A DNA stretch of 64,000 nt from Pyropia haitanensis (Eukaryota; Rhodophyta; Bangiophyceae; Bangiales; Bangiaceae): positions 3,121,018-3,185,017 of the forward strand of contig SDUX01000005.1 of the NCBI GenBank assembly GCA_008729055.1, read 5' to 3'. The translations under genes were made by a program, and so were the position numbers. Numbering within the stretch: position 1 is the stretch's first letter; every line of letters begins with the position of its first letter. The notes under the pieces are model-generated. The model saw only the letters and a program-made list of their open reading frames with translations, did not search any database and was not told the origin of the DNA. Of this stretch, positions 33,259-46,971 are shown in pieces.

Positions 33259-35835
33259 TGTGCCGTTCCCAGCGGTGACGCCGCTGGAGAGCCAGGTGCC
33301 GGTCGCCGCAGGTTCATCTCGCGTGGTAAGGACGGCGCAAGCAGGCCCGCATGACGTGGACTGACGCGTGGAGTGGTGCCTCCAGCACACTGGGCTGGGG
33401 GCAGACCAACCACTTGGGCACAGTATCACCAGTCAAGTGCAATCGACTTTGGAACTTGCTCTCGTAATTTAACCACCATGTGTCCATCGCGGTATTTCCT
33501 CGCGACAGACGCTGCGCAGGCGGTAGGGTGGCACGTGCACAGCGCAGGGCTGCTCTGGCACCTGATACCGACGTCAGCGTCGGTGGAAGCTGCTCGCCGC
33601 CCCCCCCCCGCTGGCCAGCTGGTAGCATGGCTACCACCACCGCGCCCTTCCCACCCGCCCCGGCTGTGTCAGCGCACGCGTCGGCTGTACATCTTCCGCC
33701 GCCCCTCTCACCGCCTCGTGGGCGACCATGACGCGGCCACCGGCGTCGGCGGCCTGTGGACGCTGCGCGTGCTGCCACCACCGCCTGCCGCCGCGGCGTT
33801 GCGCGCGCGGGCGCACGCGCGCGGCGCCGCCGCCACGACCACCACGCGCATGTGGCCATCACGGGCCTGCCCGTTGGCCGCGTCGGGCAGTGTCCCACCC
33901 TCACGAGGGCCCCCCCCCCTCCCCCCGTCGCCCTCCCTTCCCCCGCCAGTGGGGGGGCCTTGCCGCGCGCGCGCGTGCGGTGGGGTAGGCCAGCGGGGGG
34001 GACGGCGGCCACGGCCGGCCGTTGGCTTGCGCCGCCGCGCCACGCACCCCGGACCGTCAGCCGCGGCGCCGATTATTTTCCTGTCGCCCGCTCGACGGGG
34101 GACCCAACACACGGCGCCGCGGCGGCCGGCGCTGGGATCGGCGGCCACGGTGGCTCATGATCGACCGGCAACCACGACGCGGTGGCGGCTGGCCGCTGCC
34201 ACTCCCCACGTGACCGCCGCTGTGGGGGTAGTCTAGTCGCATCGCACTGTTCCGCTGCCCCCCCCCCCCTCGCCCTTCTCCTCCCCCGCTGACCTTCTTT
34301 CCCCCCCCCCCCCCCCCCTGCCGTCGCCCCATTGGCCGTCTTCCCCGCGGCCAAGGCGTCTGCAGTGTGCTGCCGTGCGATTGCGTGCGTGGCGTCTGGC
34401 GACGCCTCGCGTCTGCGTTTGGCGGCCGCGTCGCGCAGTACGCAGCAGGTGCCCACGCACGAAGCGCGTGTGGCTGCAGCTGGTGGGAGGGGGGGGGGGG
34501 GGGTGGGCGCGCCGTGGTGGGGTGGACAAGGAATGGGGGTTGGAGTGCTGCGGTACGCTCTCCCCGCCCCCCGCACCTGGTGGCCACGCGCAGGCTGCCA
34601 CGCCGCGCAGGGCGCTTTCTCTTTTTCTTTTTTCCTTTTGCACAGCTGCCTGGCCGCAGGGGCGGCCGGGGCTCTGCAACCACCCCTGGGCGCGGTTGGT
34701 GCGCGCTGCTGCACGTGGGGGTTTGAGGGGGGGGGGAGGGGTGAGGGGTGGGTGCGTGGGGAGGGCGGCGTTCGTCGCCCTGGCCAAGTGCAGCGGCGAC
34801 CTGACGCGGCCGCGCTGTCTGCCAGTAGACGCGCGCGTCGTTGTGGGGCCTCTTGGCGTCGGCGCGGCGGCCCGTTGTTGCTGCGTTTTCTGTCGCTCTG
34901 ACTTTGGCTGCTGTGCCGTGCCCGGCTTGCAAGTGCACCCGTACCGAGGCTGGCGCTCATTGAGGCGCGCGTGTCGCGCACCGCGAGTCACGTGGCGCCG
35001 GTGACGGGACCGGGGGGCAACCGACGGCGCCAGCGACGGCAGCAGAGGGGGTGGGGGTGGGGCCGAGCGGGCGGGGAGGGGGAGGGGGGAGCGTGGACCA
35101 GGCACACTCCCCCCTGTGAGCCGCGTGGCAACGCGGCGCGGCGGCCTGGGAGACAGGAAGACCCGGGCTGCTGCCGCGGTACTTGCGCTTATTTTTTTTC
35201 TTTTTTCTCGGGTGTCCGAGAGGCAGGGTGTCTGGTGTGGTTGTGGCGATCCACTCCTGTCAGAGGGGGGCGGGGCGGGGGGGGGGGGTGGCGTGGTGCG
35301 CCGGCGTACCGCCTCTGGCTGTTGGGGCTGGCTGGAGCCGCCACCGCCGCTATCCGAGTTGCTGCCGTCTGCGTGGCGCACGGTCTACTCGTGTCGCGTC
35401 GGCGCCCCAATTGGGGTGACCCGAGCGGCGGCGAGTGGCGAGCGGTGGCAGCGGTAGCGCGTGGCCGACGCCCGCCCCCCGCCGAATTGCGGCGGGTACG
35501 GGCTGGGCGGTGGCGGGGTGGCTGCCACTCGCCTCGCCCCCCCCCTTCCCCGCTTTCCCTGCACGTGCCTCTGGTTTCATTCCCCGCGGCGGCCTGCTAC
35601 CACTCGTGACCGTGTACCGACAGCGCCGACGACGTAGAGGGTTGTGGGCGGGTCGACGCGCAGCCGGTCGGTCGCCGTCGTCGGGCCGTTGGCGGACTCG
35701 CGGGCCGGGCTACAAGCGTCGTGCGGCGCTGCGAGCGGTGTGGGCGGCGGCCGGTGGTGGCGGCTACCACTTGGTCCCTTCCACGCGGCGGTGGGGTGGT
35801 GTGGCGCCCGTGCCCCCGGGACGGTCGCGGGCATC
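33259..35835. other. GC-rich divergent intergenic region
   Basis: Separates the FemAB-like gene (-) from the C2H2 gene (+). Long ORFs (for example minus 34233-35381) are Arg/Pro/Ala shadows of GC-rich DNA. Homopolymers include an 18-C run (34301-34318) and a 15-G run (34489-34503). The frame of the C2H2 gene is open back to about 35644 but lacks an ATG before 35836. Confidence 0.4.
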
Positions 35836-38655
35836 ATGTCGACGCCGTACGGCGGCTACGGGTCTGCGGACGGGGAAGACGTGACGACGGCGTCGCTTGC
35901 GGCGGCGCTCGGGCTCGCCGAGCACCCCGCACTGGGGGGTGGTGGCCCCGACGGCGTAGGCGGAAGGGGAGGTGGAGGGCTGTCGATGCTTCCGGGTGGC
36001 GGGCTCGTGCATGATGGAGGTAGTGGCAGAGGACCGGCTGCAGCTGCTGCTGGTGGCGGCGGCACGGCCGGTCGGAGACCACCGCCGCCTCCCGGGTTGT
36101 TGGCAGACGAACCGGCTGCGGATGTGTATCGGTATCGACTTGACGCAGCGTCGCTGCCGTCCCGCGAGGGCGCTGGCGGTGGGCGCCCGCAGTCTGCATC
36201 TGCCGCGTCGACGGTGGCGGCGCTCGGGGGGGAGGCCGGGGACTGGAGTGCGGGCATTTACCGCGCGACTGCCGCGGGTGCTCAACCGCATGCGGTCCCC
36301 GCCGGCGTTGTTGTTGGCCAGCCCGTCGGCGACAGCGGTCGGGGCGCCCCCTTTTCGGTGCTTGCCGTAGCGGACAGCGACGATGACGCCGATATGGACG
36401 AGCCGCTTGCGCTGCGGATGTCATCTGCGTCGGCGTCTGCGGCAGGTGCGGCAGCCATCGCCGCGGCTCGACGACGGCGGCATGGCAGTGCGGCCGCCAC
36501 GACGGCGGCTTCGTCGTCGGCCGGCGGGCCAAGCGGCTGGGGGCGGCCAGGCGCAGCAGTGGCGCCAGTGGCCGGCAGCGAGCTGGCTGGCCGCCGGTAT
36601 CTGCTGGCAGCGGCCGACGGCGGTGGCCTGCCGGGCGGCAAGACTATAACGCCAGCGTCGCCAGACGTGGGTACCCCTGGTGGTGTGGGCTCATTGCCGG
36701 GAGCGGCCACGGCAGGGGCTGATAAGGGGGGGCGGCGCTCGGTCAAGTCTGCCGCCTCTGCGGGCTTGGCGCCCGTCGACGCGGATACGGCGGCTCTGTC
36801 GTCGTCACTTGGAGCGCAGCTGGCAGCAGCAGCGGTCGCGGCGTCGAGGCGCATGCCGCAAGCTGGTGCTGGTGCGAGCGGTAGTCTTGGCGGCCACGCG
36901 CACGAGAATGAGGGTGGTGGGCCTCTTGGTGGCAGCGGCACGCCCATGAAGCTCTTGAATGGTGACCGTGCTCATCATGGCGACACTGAAGCAGAGATTG
37001 ACGGGGAGGAGGCCGATGTGGACGTCGAGGACGATGCTGACGAAGAGATGAGCGGGGTTTGCGTTGGTGGCAGCAACGCAGGCGAGGAATCGACTTCCTC
37101 CCGCACTCCCCTCTCGACCGCCGCGGGCATGTCGATGGACATGGGGGCGGGGGAGGCCAGCGTGAGTACCGCCGCCACTGGCGTGGCTGGCGGTGGCGCG
37201 CTGCCGGGCGCGCCGAAGAAGAAGCAGGTTCGGGCGCGCGTCGGTGACCTCTCTCCCGACATGATTCACCGGTGCCCCTTTGACGGGTGCTCCAAAAAGT
37301 TTGCCAAGAAGTACAACCTGAAGATCCACGTCCGCCGCCACACGGGAGAGCTCCCATTTGCGTGCGGGCTGGTGACCTGTGGAAAACGCTTCATGTGGCA
37401 CTCGTCTTTCCTCCGCCACCAGCGGTCTCACGAGAAGCGCTCCAAGGGGCGAGTCAAGGAGCACGCTCTGCCTGGCGGGGAGTCGGGGAAGGGTGATGCG
37501 GGAGGGGACGACACGCGCGTGCCCACCAGCGCCCCCCCTCGGCTGCCCGTGCTCGACGGGCTGGCCGGCGCACCGCTGGGCGGGTCGGATGCGGGCAGGC
37601 CATCGGGCTCGTCGCCCTCTCCGATGGCACTACCTCCATACGGCAGCGGTGTCTATGGCGGTAGCGAGCCTCGCCCTGTGGCTGCCGAGGCGGCCGGTGG
37701 CAACAGCCTTTTCACTGACCTCCACAGCCTTAACGTATTGGACTGCCTGAATGGGGGTGGCAGCGGCGGCGGCGGCGGCGGTGGCGGCGGTCGCGGCGGT
37801 GGTCGCCTCGGTGGTGGTGGCGGCGGTGGTCGCCTTGACGGTGGTTGCGCTATGCCGGCGGAGCTCGCCAGCCTCGGTGGGACTGGCGGCTTCCCGTCCC
37901 TGAACAGTCTGCTCGACGGTGGCGTGGGAGCCGGGATGGGGACGTCAGCTCCACCCGCGCCGCCGCTGCCGGCGGGCGTGGCGGGCGCGCTTGGTATACC
38001 CGTGAACCTGTGCATGTCTCCACGACAGGCTGCTTCGTCATCGATGGCGGGGGCGGGCGTGCCAAACTACTTTGACCCGGCCCTCCCTGCTGGCGGTAGC
38101 CACGGTGGAGGTAGTGACCACGCCGCGGGCGATGGGGGCGTCGCGGTGCACGCCCGTGGGGGGGGTGGCCCCATGCACTTTCCAGCGTCCCCTGGGCTCT
38201 CCCAACACCGCTTCCGTGACCTTCATACGTCCTCCCACCTGCCACCCGCTGTGGCTGACCATGGGCGGCCAGCGCCGGGTCGTCCGGGCAGGCCGCCAGT
38301 GGGGCCGACGATGGTGTCGCTCCTCACGGACCAGCCGGTGACTGGATTCGGGGCGGTTGGCGGGCCGGATGCCCCGCCTAGGGGGATGGGCGCGCTTGCA
38401 TCATCGGTGGCGGCACCTGTCACCGTCGCTGCCGCCGCAACGGCCGTCTCAGGGGCAGCTGCCAGTGCCAAGGGTCACACGGGCCTGGACGACGCGTGCT
38501 TCTCCCCCGTATCGGGCACCACTGGTCTGGGCGGCCTGCAAGCGACCGGGTCGGTGCACCTGGATGAGGACAGCGGGCGCGGCGTGGCTGGCAGCGGCAT
38601 TGGCGGCGTCAGTAGCGGCAAGGAAGATGGTCGCCACGGCCCGGCCGGAGATAGC

Positions 38656-38686
<31 letters not shown>

Positions 38687-38949
38687 GCGGCGGCGGCGGC
38701 AGCGGCAGCGGCGGCGGCAGCGGTGGCGGCAGCGGTGGCGTCGGTGACGGCGGCGGCTGCGCCAACGCGTCGTCGCCAGAGTCGGCTGCGGATGGGGGCT
38801 TGGCTGGCCCCTACCCCGACGGCCGCGAGGCGTGTGTCCTGTCCCCGCCGGCGGCTGCTAAGCGCAACCCGTGGACGAGCGACGACCTGTGCCACGACGA
38901 CTCCTTCCATGGTGACTTTGACGCGGCGTTTGACTTCTTTTCTCACTGA
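35836..38949 (+). CDS. Large protein with a pair of C2H2 zinc fingers
   Basis: A 1037-residue intact ORF from ATG 35836 (MSTPYGGYGSADGEDVTTAS). Two adjacent C2H2 fingers lie at about residues 479-535: RCPFDGCSKKFAKKYNLKIHVRRH, linker TGELPF, then ACGLVTCGKRFMWHSSFLRHQRSH. Both have C-x4-C...H-x3-4-H spacing and the linker is close to TGEKPF, so sequence-specific DNA binding is expected. A Lys/Arg patch (EKRSKGR) follows and could serve as a nuclear signal. Just upstream is an acidic stretch (EIDGEEADVDVEDDADEEM) that could act as an activation or interaction region. The rest is Gly/Ser/Ala-rich with poly-Gly at about 37755-37850 and 38655-38750. No intron is required. The target and role are unknown. 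Confidence 0.8.
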
Positions 38950-40758
38950 CGGGGCGCGCCCCGCGGCGCTTGCTGATGACTCTGGCTTAATTATTCGTTA
39001 TTTTTGCAGTGTCTGTGTGTGTGTACAGCAACAAACCCTTTCTTGGGGGCATCCGGAGTGCCCCACCTTCTATATCGTTTGTGTCCCTGTTCGTCGCCTG
39101 TCTTGCCTGCTCTTTGGTGCATGGGTGGCTACTGCAACGAGAGCTACAGCAGCAGGTTGCACAGAGTGCGAAGCGTGTGCGTTCCTCACCGGCACTTGAA
39201 CGAGTGGGGTACGCTGATGACTGCGTTTGGTGCCACTTTCGGCGCGTCTCGCCAGCGATGCATGGCTGAAGTGAGGCTGTATAGCCGAGATACGCAAGCC
39301 CTCTTCAGGCCCGTTCGCAGACATGTATCGTTCCCGCACCAGTACCGGTAACGTGGATGCGATTGGGCCAGCGTTTTGCTACGATACAAACGAGACGGAC
39401 AGACTAATCGGCCGCGGTAGGTGACGTCACAATGTATCGCCGCAATTAGGGGCCGTGAGGCAGATTCTGCACCCACCAGTCTGGCGTATTTACGACGCGT
39501 GCCCATAGATCTCACCAACGAGTCTGGCCTCGCTCAGTCCAGCAGCCTGACGGACACACCGTGAACCAAGTTGAAGAAGGCCACGGTCAAGTTGCTCCGG
39601 GAGAGCCTTCGGGTTCGTGGGCTGTCCACTCACGGTCTGGAGGAGGGTGTGTGGAACAGCGCGCGACGGTGGCGACGAGCGAAGGGCACGTGGAGGTGGG
39701 TCGGTGATCACCAATCGTACCAGCGCATTGCACTTATTTTAAAAGAACCCAAAATATTTAGCGGAGCTGCGTGTACCGGCGCACGGCATCGGCAAAGCTC
39801 GTTCGCAACAGGTGTCGCGATGCAGTACCGCGTCACACTAACGGTACGTGCGTGCGAAAGCCCCTCAGGTGTATTTGACGCAGTTCGTTACCATGAGTGC
39901 ACACGCATTGGCTGTGTCATCAACGTGGCACGTGGTGGATAAAACGTTATGTTGCAAATATGTGGGATTGGGATAAAGAAACGAGTATATAATTGTTTTC
40001 TTTTTTTCTCTAGTTGTGTTAACTGACAATCTGGTTGCAATTTAAGCGTAGTCAAATTCCAGCGCAGCCGAGCTCCGCACGTTGATGACCCGACGGCGCG
40101 CGCCTACGCGCTTCCTCCATCGCCCAGAACAGCATCTCCGGTAGCGTCTCTGCAGGTGGACCTCTTTGCTGGCGTTGAGGTACTTCCCAATGGGAGGGGT
40201 CCCCTCGTTTGACGTGGAGCCGTGGCGCTCATGCGCAATGTGGATGAGCTGTGGTGAGCGGCGGCGGCTGATCCTGGCAGCGAGCTCGGCTGCTGCTTGG
40301 CGGTGTCGAAGGCGACAGCCCGCGAGTAGCGGGGGACTCTCTTCAGGCAAGCCCCAGGATGGGCGCCGGTTCCGTCGACTGGGAGAGGCACTTGGGTAGG
40401 CTAGGACCACAGCAGTCGGCCCTGTGAAGCCCTGCTGGCACCGCCCCCCAACACCCCGGCTGGTCGGCGGACTGGGCCGTGCGTCTGGCCGTCGGCTTTG
40501 GTCGGCGCTCGGCTCTTTTGCACGCGTGCTCGGGCGGCGGCCGCGCGTGGCCAGTGCCGGTGCGGGTCACTGCCTGCGCCCTTGGTGGTAGTGGGCCCCG
40601 CCCTCGGCACGGGCGCCGTCGCTCGTCCCGTTGCCAGGGGCGGCTGGTGGGCCGCCCGCGGCGGCTGCGTGGTAGCCCCGGCGTGCGCTGGCGCTGGCGT
40701 CCTTGCCACGCCCCGCTGCGCTGCTGTTGCCCTGTGTCACACTTTGCGAACCGACCCC
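38950..40758. other. Intergenic region, lower GC in the middle
   Basis: No convincing gene. A minus-strand frame at 40042-40410 reads sensibly (LIHIAHERHGSTSN...GKYLNASKEVHLQRRYRR) but has no ATG and no supporting motif; it might be a terminal exon. AT-rich DNA with TATATAA lies at about 39987-39995. A 26-base block at 39840-39865 recurs at 12619-12644. Confidence 0.4.
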
Positions 40759-43700
40759 ATGGACTCGGCGGCGGTGGGTCGACCGCGTCGGCGGTGGCGG
40801 CCGCCCCATGGGCGGGTCGTTGCGGTTGCCGTGGCGTGCTGCTGGTTGGCGGCGCTGGGCGCGGCGCGGCTGCCAAACGGCGCCGCTGCGGTCGGCGTCA
40901 GCTGGGACACTGGCCTCGGTTCTGGGGCGCCAACGGGCAAGGCGGTCGCGCTCTCGCCCGCGCGGACGGCGGATGGGGAGCGCAGGCTGCCTGCTGGGGT
41001 GATGCGCCGTGTGGAGGAGCTGCTGGCGTCACCGCCCCTCGCTGCCACCAGCCCCTCGGCTGCGTCATCCTCTCCACGCGGTCGCGGTGCGGCGGGTCGC
41101 TCCTCGTCTCCGCCCGTGACGGCCCGCACGTTTGGTAGCGGCGATGTTGCGTCGGCAGCGCTGCGGTCCGGGTCGCGGCCCAAGGCGCGTGGCGTCGACG
41201 GCGAGCGCACCAACCTGACGCTCGTCCTGCAAGACCTTGAGGTTGGCCCCCAAATCTATGACGCCGAGCACTGGATGTTTTCGAACACGGCCACGCCCTT
41301 CACGTACAGCAATAACGTCTCCAACTCGTACTTTGCCAACCGCCGCTTTTCTTGGAACACGGACGGGAAGGGGACTGGCGAGTGCACGGCGGCGTCTTCG
41401 ACCAACGCCGACGGCAGCGGGCGGGTCAGCCACGGCCACGTGCACGACGCGACCGTATCGTTGGGCCTCCCCCCGTCGGAGCTGCCGGCGAACTGGGCCG
41501 ACGTGCGCGTGGCGGTGGATGGTTTTGAGTTGCAGTCCTTTCAGCACATGAACATGCGCACCGGCAGCACGTCGGGCCGGGACTGGGCGGTCATGGGCGC
41601 CGCCGGGGACCACCGGACGTACCACCGCGGGTCGGTAGACGTATGGGAGAAGGACGGGTCGTTCCTGCTGTCGGCGTACGACGTGCGGTGGGTGCAGAAC
41701 ATGTCCTACCCGGGCCCGTTTGGCCCAAGCAGCACCCAGTCGTACCAGATTGGTGCCTACCTCATTGGCCATTACAACATGTCTCGGACGAGTGCCGCGT
41801 GGGCGTCCCGTCTTGACCCTGACAGCCACGGCATCTTCCTTGCGGTGCTGCAGAGCGTGGCCATGGTCAAGCCGGGCTGCTACGGGGCCAACAACTACTG
41901 GTTTACCGTGCGGCCGTTGCCGTCAGCGGCGCTCTCCGCCCTGGCTGGGGTTACAGCCGAGTCTGCGGGCCCGTCCGATGGAGGTAGCGGTCGGCCGCTG
42001 CCGGTCCACCGGCGTGGTCGCGCTATCGCCAGCTCTGGCGATGCCATCGACGCTAGTCGGCGGATGGGCAAGGCTGTCTCGATCGCGACGACCGTCTTGG
42101 CTTCCACCGCGGTGGTGATGGTAGTTGGCAGTGCCGCGGTTGGGGCTGCTGGCGGGTCGACGTCAGTTGGGCCCGGTCAGAGCGTCATCCATGCCGTGTC
42201 GGCGGGGGCGTTCATGGCGCAGATGCGACAGGTCAACACGTTTCACTCGGACGCGTTTGTTGCCTTCTCCAGCACGTTTGACTCCTTCCTCCTCAGGGAC
42301 AAGGCGGCACCGTGGAGCGACGGCCAGGGCGCGTCTTCTGTGCGGACAGTGGTGCGCGCACTCGTCAGCGATCTTACCGGGACCGTTCGGCAGACGGCAG
42401 ATGCTGCGGATGCGACACCCGAGCCCAATTCCATCGCCCATGACCTGTTCGTGGGGTGTGCTTTCTACGCGACCATCATTGTCGCCGTCGCCCTGTGCAT
42501 CCACATACTTGTCGCGCTGTTTACGTGGCGCAAGCCGTTGGAGGTGCAGCTCAACTCGCACAAGTGGATGGTGTATCTGCTGGCGTTGGCGCTGACGTAC
42601 ATCTTCCCCGCCGCGGTGCTCAACAGCTTGCAGTACTTGCTGGTGAACATGAAGGCTGGAACAGGCAAGACAGTGTTGTATGTCGTGGCGTCTCTCCAGC
42701 TGTGCGTCATTGGCGTTGGCTACACCCTCTTCTTTTCGCTCGTGATTGCGTACGCCATCCACCAGCAGCGGCTGAAAAAGGTGCGGTGGGTCAAGCGGGA
42801 GGAGGCGCCGGACCCTGAAGTGCGGCAGGACCGCTTCATCTCTGGTGTGTACGAGGCGGACGGGGACATTCCCATCGTTGACCCCGCGAACGACATTGTG
42901 CTTGGCCTCGACGACCCGGCGGTGGACTCGCAGGCGACGTCCGGTTCCACCACAGCGCGCGGGCGTCGCTCCCGCCGGATGCACGCCTTTCACGAACTGT
43001 TTGCGTGCTACTATGACTTCCTCCGTGGTCCGCTGGTGTGGCTGGCGGTGCTGGAGCTCCTCGTCATCCTCACCGACTGCATTTTTGTCGCCACGATCAA
43101 TAGTGAAGTGCTTGTGCTGTCTCTGATGCTTGGCGTCCACTCTACACTGTTTGCGCTCTTCCTCTTCCTGTCCCCATTTACGGACAAGATTGAAGGGATG
43201 TTCTTCTCGCTGGTGACCGTCCTGGAGCTGCTGATGATCATGATGGAGTTCGCTTCCATCTTCTCGGCAGACCCCCTGGCGGAGCAGCTCAACCTGACGC
43301 TGGTCGTCCTTGGGTTTGTGACGATGGGTCTAGTCATCCTGTGCGCTGTATGGACGGACGTGTACCCAGTCCTGAGCTTGGTGGGCGCGTCCTTGTGGAC
43401 CCGCTGGACTCACTGGCGCCATCACGGCCAGTCTGGGTCGTCCAGCCGGGCGTCGACAGCAACGGGCGTGCCGCCAGCGGTCGTCACTGGGGGCCATGCC
43501 AACTGCCCCTTGTGCGAGCCGACAGCGCCGCTGGACGAGACGGCAGCGGCAGCCATGGCGACGGCCAAGGGCTTTCCCGGCCAGCGCGCCCACGCCGTCG
43601 GCAGCTGCAGCACCAACACGGGTGGCAGCAGCGGCCAGAGCAGCACATCGGTTGCTGCCGCGGCGACGACGCTGGTGCGGTCGTCGAGCAACCAGTCGGG

Positions 43701-43842
43701 GGCGTCGTCGTGGTCTGGGCTGGCCAGTACCGCCGGGGACGACGACCTGGAGCAGCAGGCGCTTGTCGCCGACGTGCCCGAGGCCGAGCACTTGGCGATC
43801 CAGCCAAGCCGCGCGAGTAGTGCGGGTGGGGTGATGAGGTAG
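40759..43842 (+). CDS. Polytopic membrane protein with large ectodomain, TRP/Flc-like
   Basis: A 1027-residue intact ORF from ATG 40759. A signal peptide (VVAVAVACCWLAALGAARLPNG) is followed by a ~400-residue extracytoplasmic part with several N-x-S/T sites (NLTL, NNVSNS, NMSYPG, NMSRTS) and tryptophan-rich segments. The C-terminal half has about nine hydrophobic helices: VSIATTVLASTAVVMVVGSAAV, then YATIIVAVALCIHILVALF, WMVYLLALALTYIFPAAVL, VVASLQLCVIGVGYTLFFSLVI, WLAVLELLVILTDCIFV, VLSLMLGVHSTLFALFLFL, FFSLVTVLELLMIMMEF, and LVVLGFVTMGLVILCAVW. The order of secreted ectodomain, then a helix ending in Gly-rich ...GAFMAQMRQVN, then a channel-like bundle recalls fungal/algal Flc/Pkd2 TRP-like proteins. 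No decisive motif was found, so transport function is inference. The cytoplasmic tail is Ser/Thr-rich. Confidence 0.65.
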   Translation: MDSAAVGRPRRRWRPPHGRVVAVAVACCWLAALGAARLPNGAAAVGVSWDTGLGSGAPTGKAVALSPARTADGERRLPAGVMRRVEELLASPPLAATSPSAASSSPRGRGAAGRSSSPPVTARTFGSGDVASAALRSGSRPKARGVDGERTNLTLVLQDLEVGPQIYDAEHWMFSNTATPFTYSNNVSNSYFANRRFSWNTDGKGTGECTAASSTNADGSGRVSHGHVHDATVSLGLPPSELPANWADVRVAVDGFELQSFQHMNMRTGSTSGRDWAVMGAAGDHRTYHRGSVDVWEKDGSFLLSAYDVRWVQNMSYPGPFGPSSTQSYQIGAYLIGHYNMSRTSAAWASRLDPDSHGIFLAVLQSVAMVKPGCYGANNYWFTVRPLPSAALSALAGVTAESAGPSDGGSGRPLPVHRRGRAIASSGDAIDASRRMGKAVSIATTVLASTAVVMVVGSAAVGAAGGSTSVGPGQSVIHAVSAGAFMAQMRQVNTFHSDAFVAFSSTFDSFLLRDKAAPWSDGQGASSVRTVVRALVSDLTGTVRQTADAADATPEPNSIAHDLFVGCAFYATIIVAVALCIHILVALFTWRKPLEVQLNSHKWMVYLLALALTYIFPAAVLNSLQYLLVNMKAGTGKTVLYVVASLQLCVIGVGYTLFFSLVIAYAIHQQRLKKVRWVKREEAPDPEVRQDRFISGVYEADGDIPIVDPANDIVLGLDDPAVDSQATSGSTTARGRRSRRMHAFHELFACYYDFLRGPLVWLAVLELLVILTDCIFVATINSEVLVLSLMLGVHSTLFALFLFLSPFTDKIEGMFFSLVTVLELLMIMMEFASIFSADPLAEQLNLTLVVLGFVTMGLVILCAVWTDVYPVLSLVGASLWTRWTHWRHHGQSGSSSRASTATGVPPAVVTGGHANCPLCEPTAPLDETAAAAMATAKGFPGQRAHAVGSCSTNTGGSSGQSSTSVAAAATTLVRSSSNQSGASSWSGLASTAGDDDLEQQALVADVPEAEHLAIQPSRASSAGGVMR

Positions 43843-45828
<1,986 letters not shown>

Positions 45829-46319
45829 TCCCGCCCGGCGACGGCAGCCGGGCGCGCACGCCCACGGCCGATGGGCGATGCGGAGGGCGGGGCAGCGTTG
45901 GTGTGCGGGAGGGATCCCGCTGGTCGGTGTGGGGTGCTGGCACTGTCCGCTAGGTGGCGGTGCGCAAAGAGGAACGCCCGCGGAGGCCAAGCAGCAGTTA
46001 AGGACAAGAGGTGCACGCCCACGCGCACAGGAGACGAAACGCCCTCTCGCCTGCGGGGCTCCCGACTGCACCAGACCAACGGGCGGTCCTGTACGGTCAC
46101 AACAGGACTGAGCCCAGTCATTCTCAACGGGGACAACGCCCCACCCCAGCCGTGCGCGTGGGCGACAACTTTGCAAGACCACTGCGGGTCGCGCGGACGT
46201 GGCCACCCCCAGACCCTTGTCCCCCACAAGCCAGCTGCCAAGTCGAGCCAAGCCAGTAACCCTTCCCCGCCAACCCCCACTTCCCACCCCAGGCCGACCC
46301 AACCGCCGCCGGCGACCCA
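45829..46319. other. Convergent intergenic region
   Basis: The 491 bp between the stops of the DUF5522 gene (+) and the coiled-coil gene (-) presumably hold both 3' ends. No gene seen. Confidence 0.5.
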
Positions 46320-46810
46320 TCAAAAGCCACCAAAGCTAGGGGCCGACTTAGCCGCTCCCTGCCCCTGCCCGCCCGTCTTGCCCGCCGCCGCCTTGCCGCC
46401 CACAGCCGCGCCGGTGGCCGCGGCAGCGGCCTCCCCCCCCCCAATAATCGCATTGATCTCATCCAGGCGCTCGCCCTTGCGCTGCTCATAGTCGGCCATC
46501 ACCTCAATCAGCTGGTCGCACAGGGCGCCCTTTGCGGTGCGGCACTTGGCGAGGCCCGCCTCCGCGTCGCGGAGCTCCGCGCGGAGCCGATTGACGCCGT
46601 CCACGGCGGCCGCCTCCAACCGGTTGGCCTCCTCCAGCCGCACCCGCAGCGCAAAGATCTCCGCCTTGAGCGGCTCCTCCAGCTGCCGGAGGGACTCGCG
46701 GAGCTCCGCGAGGCGCGCGGCGGTGGCGGCCACCTCGGTGGCTTTGCGCTCAAGGCGGGCGCGCACCTCGCGGGTGCGCTCACCCAGCGCGTCGTCATCG
46801 TCGCCGCCGT

Positions 46811-46841
<31 letters not shown>

Positions 46842-46940
46842 GCCGCCGCCGCCTTTACCCCCACTGCCACCACCACCACCACCCCGCGGGGGCAGCCGCG
46901 TGGCCGAGACGGACTCGAGCTCCAGCGGCGTCGCGGGCGA

Positions 46941-46971
<31 letters not shown>

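Noticed and set aside
34233..35381. Minus-strand 382-residue ORF upstream of the C2H2 gene
   Set aside because: Several equally long ORFs overlap it; low-complexity Pro/Arg/Ala composition and C18/G15 tracts; no domain.
40042..40410. Short minus-strand coding frame
   Set aside because: No ATG, no motif, and an overlapping alternative frame; mentioned under the intergenic entry only.
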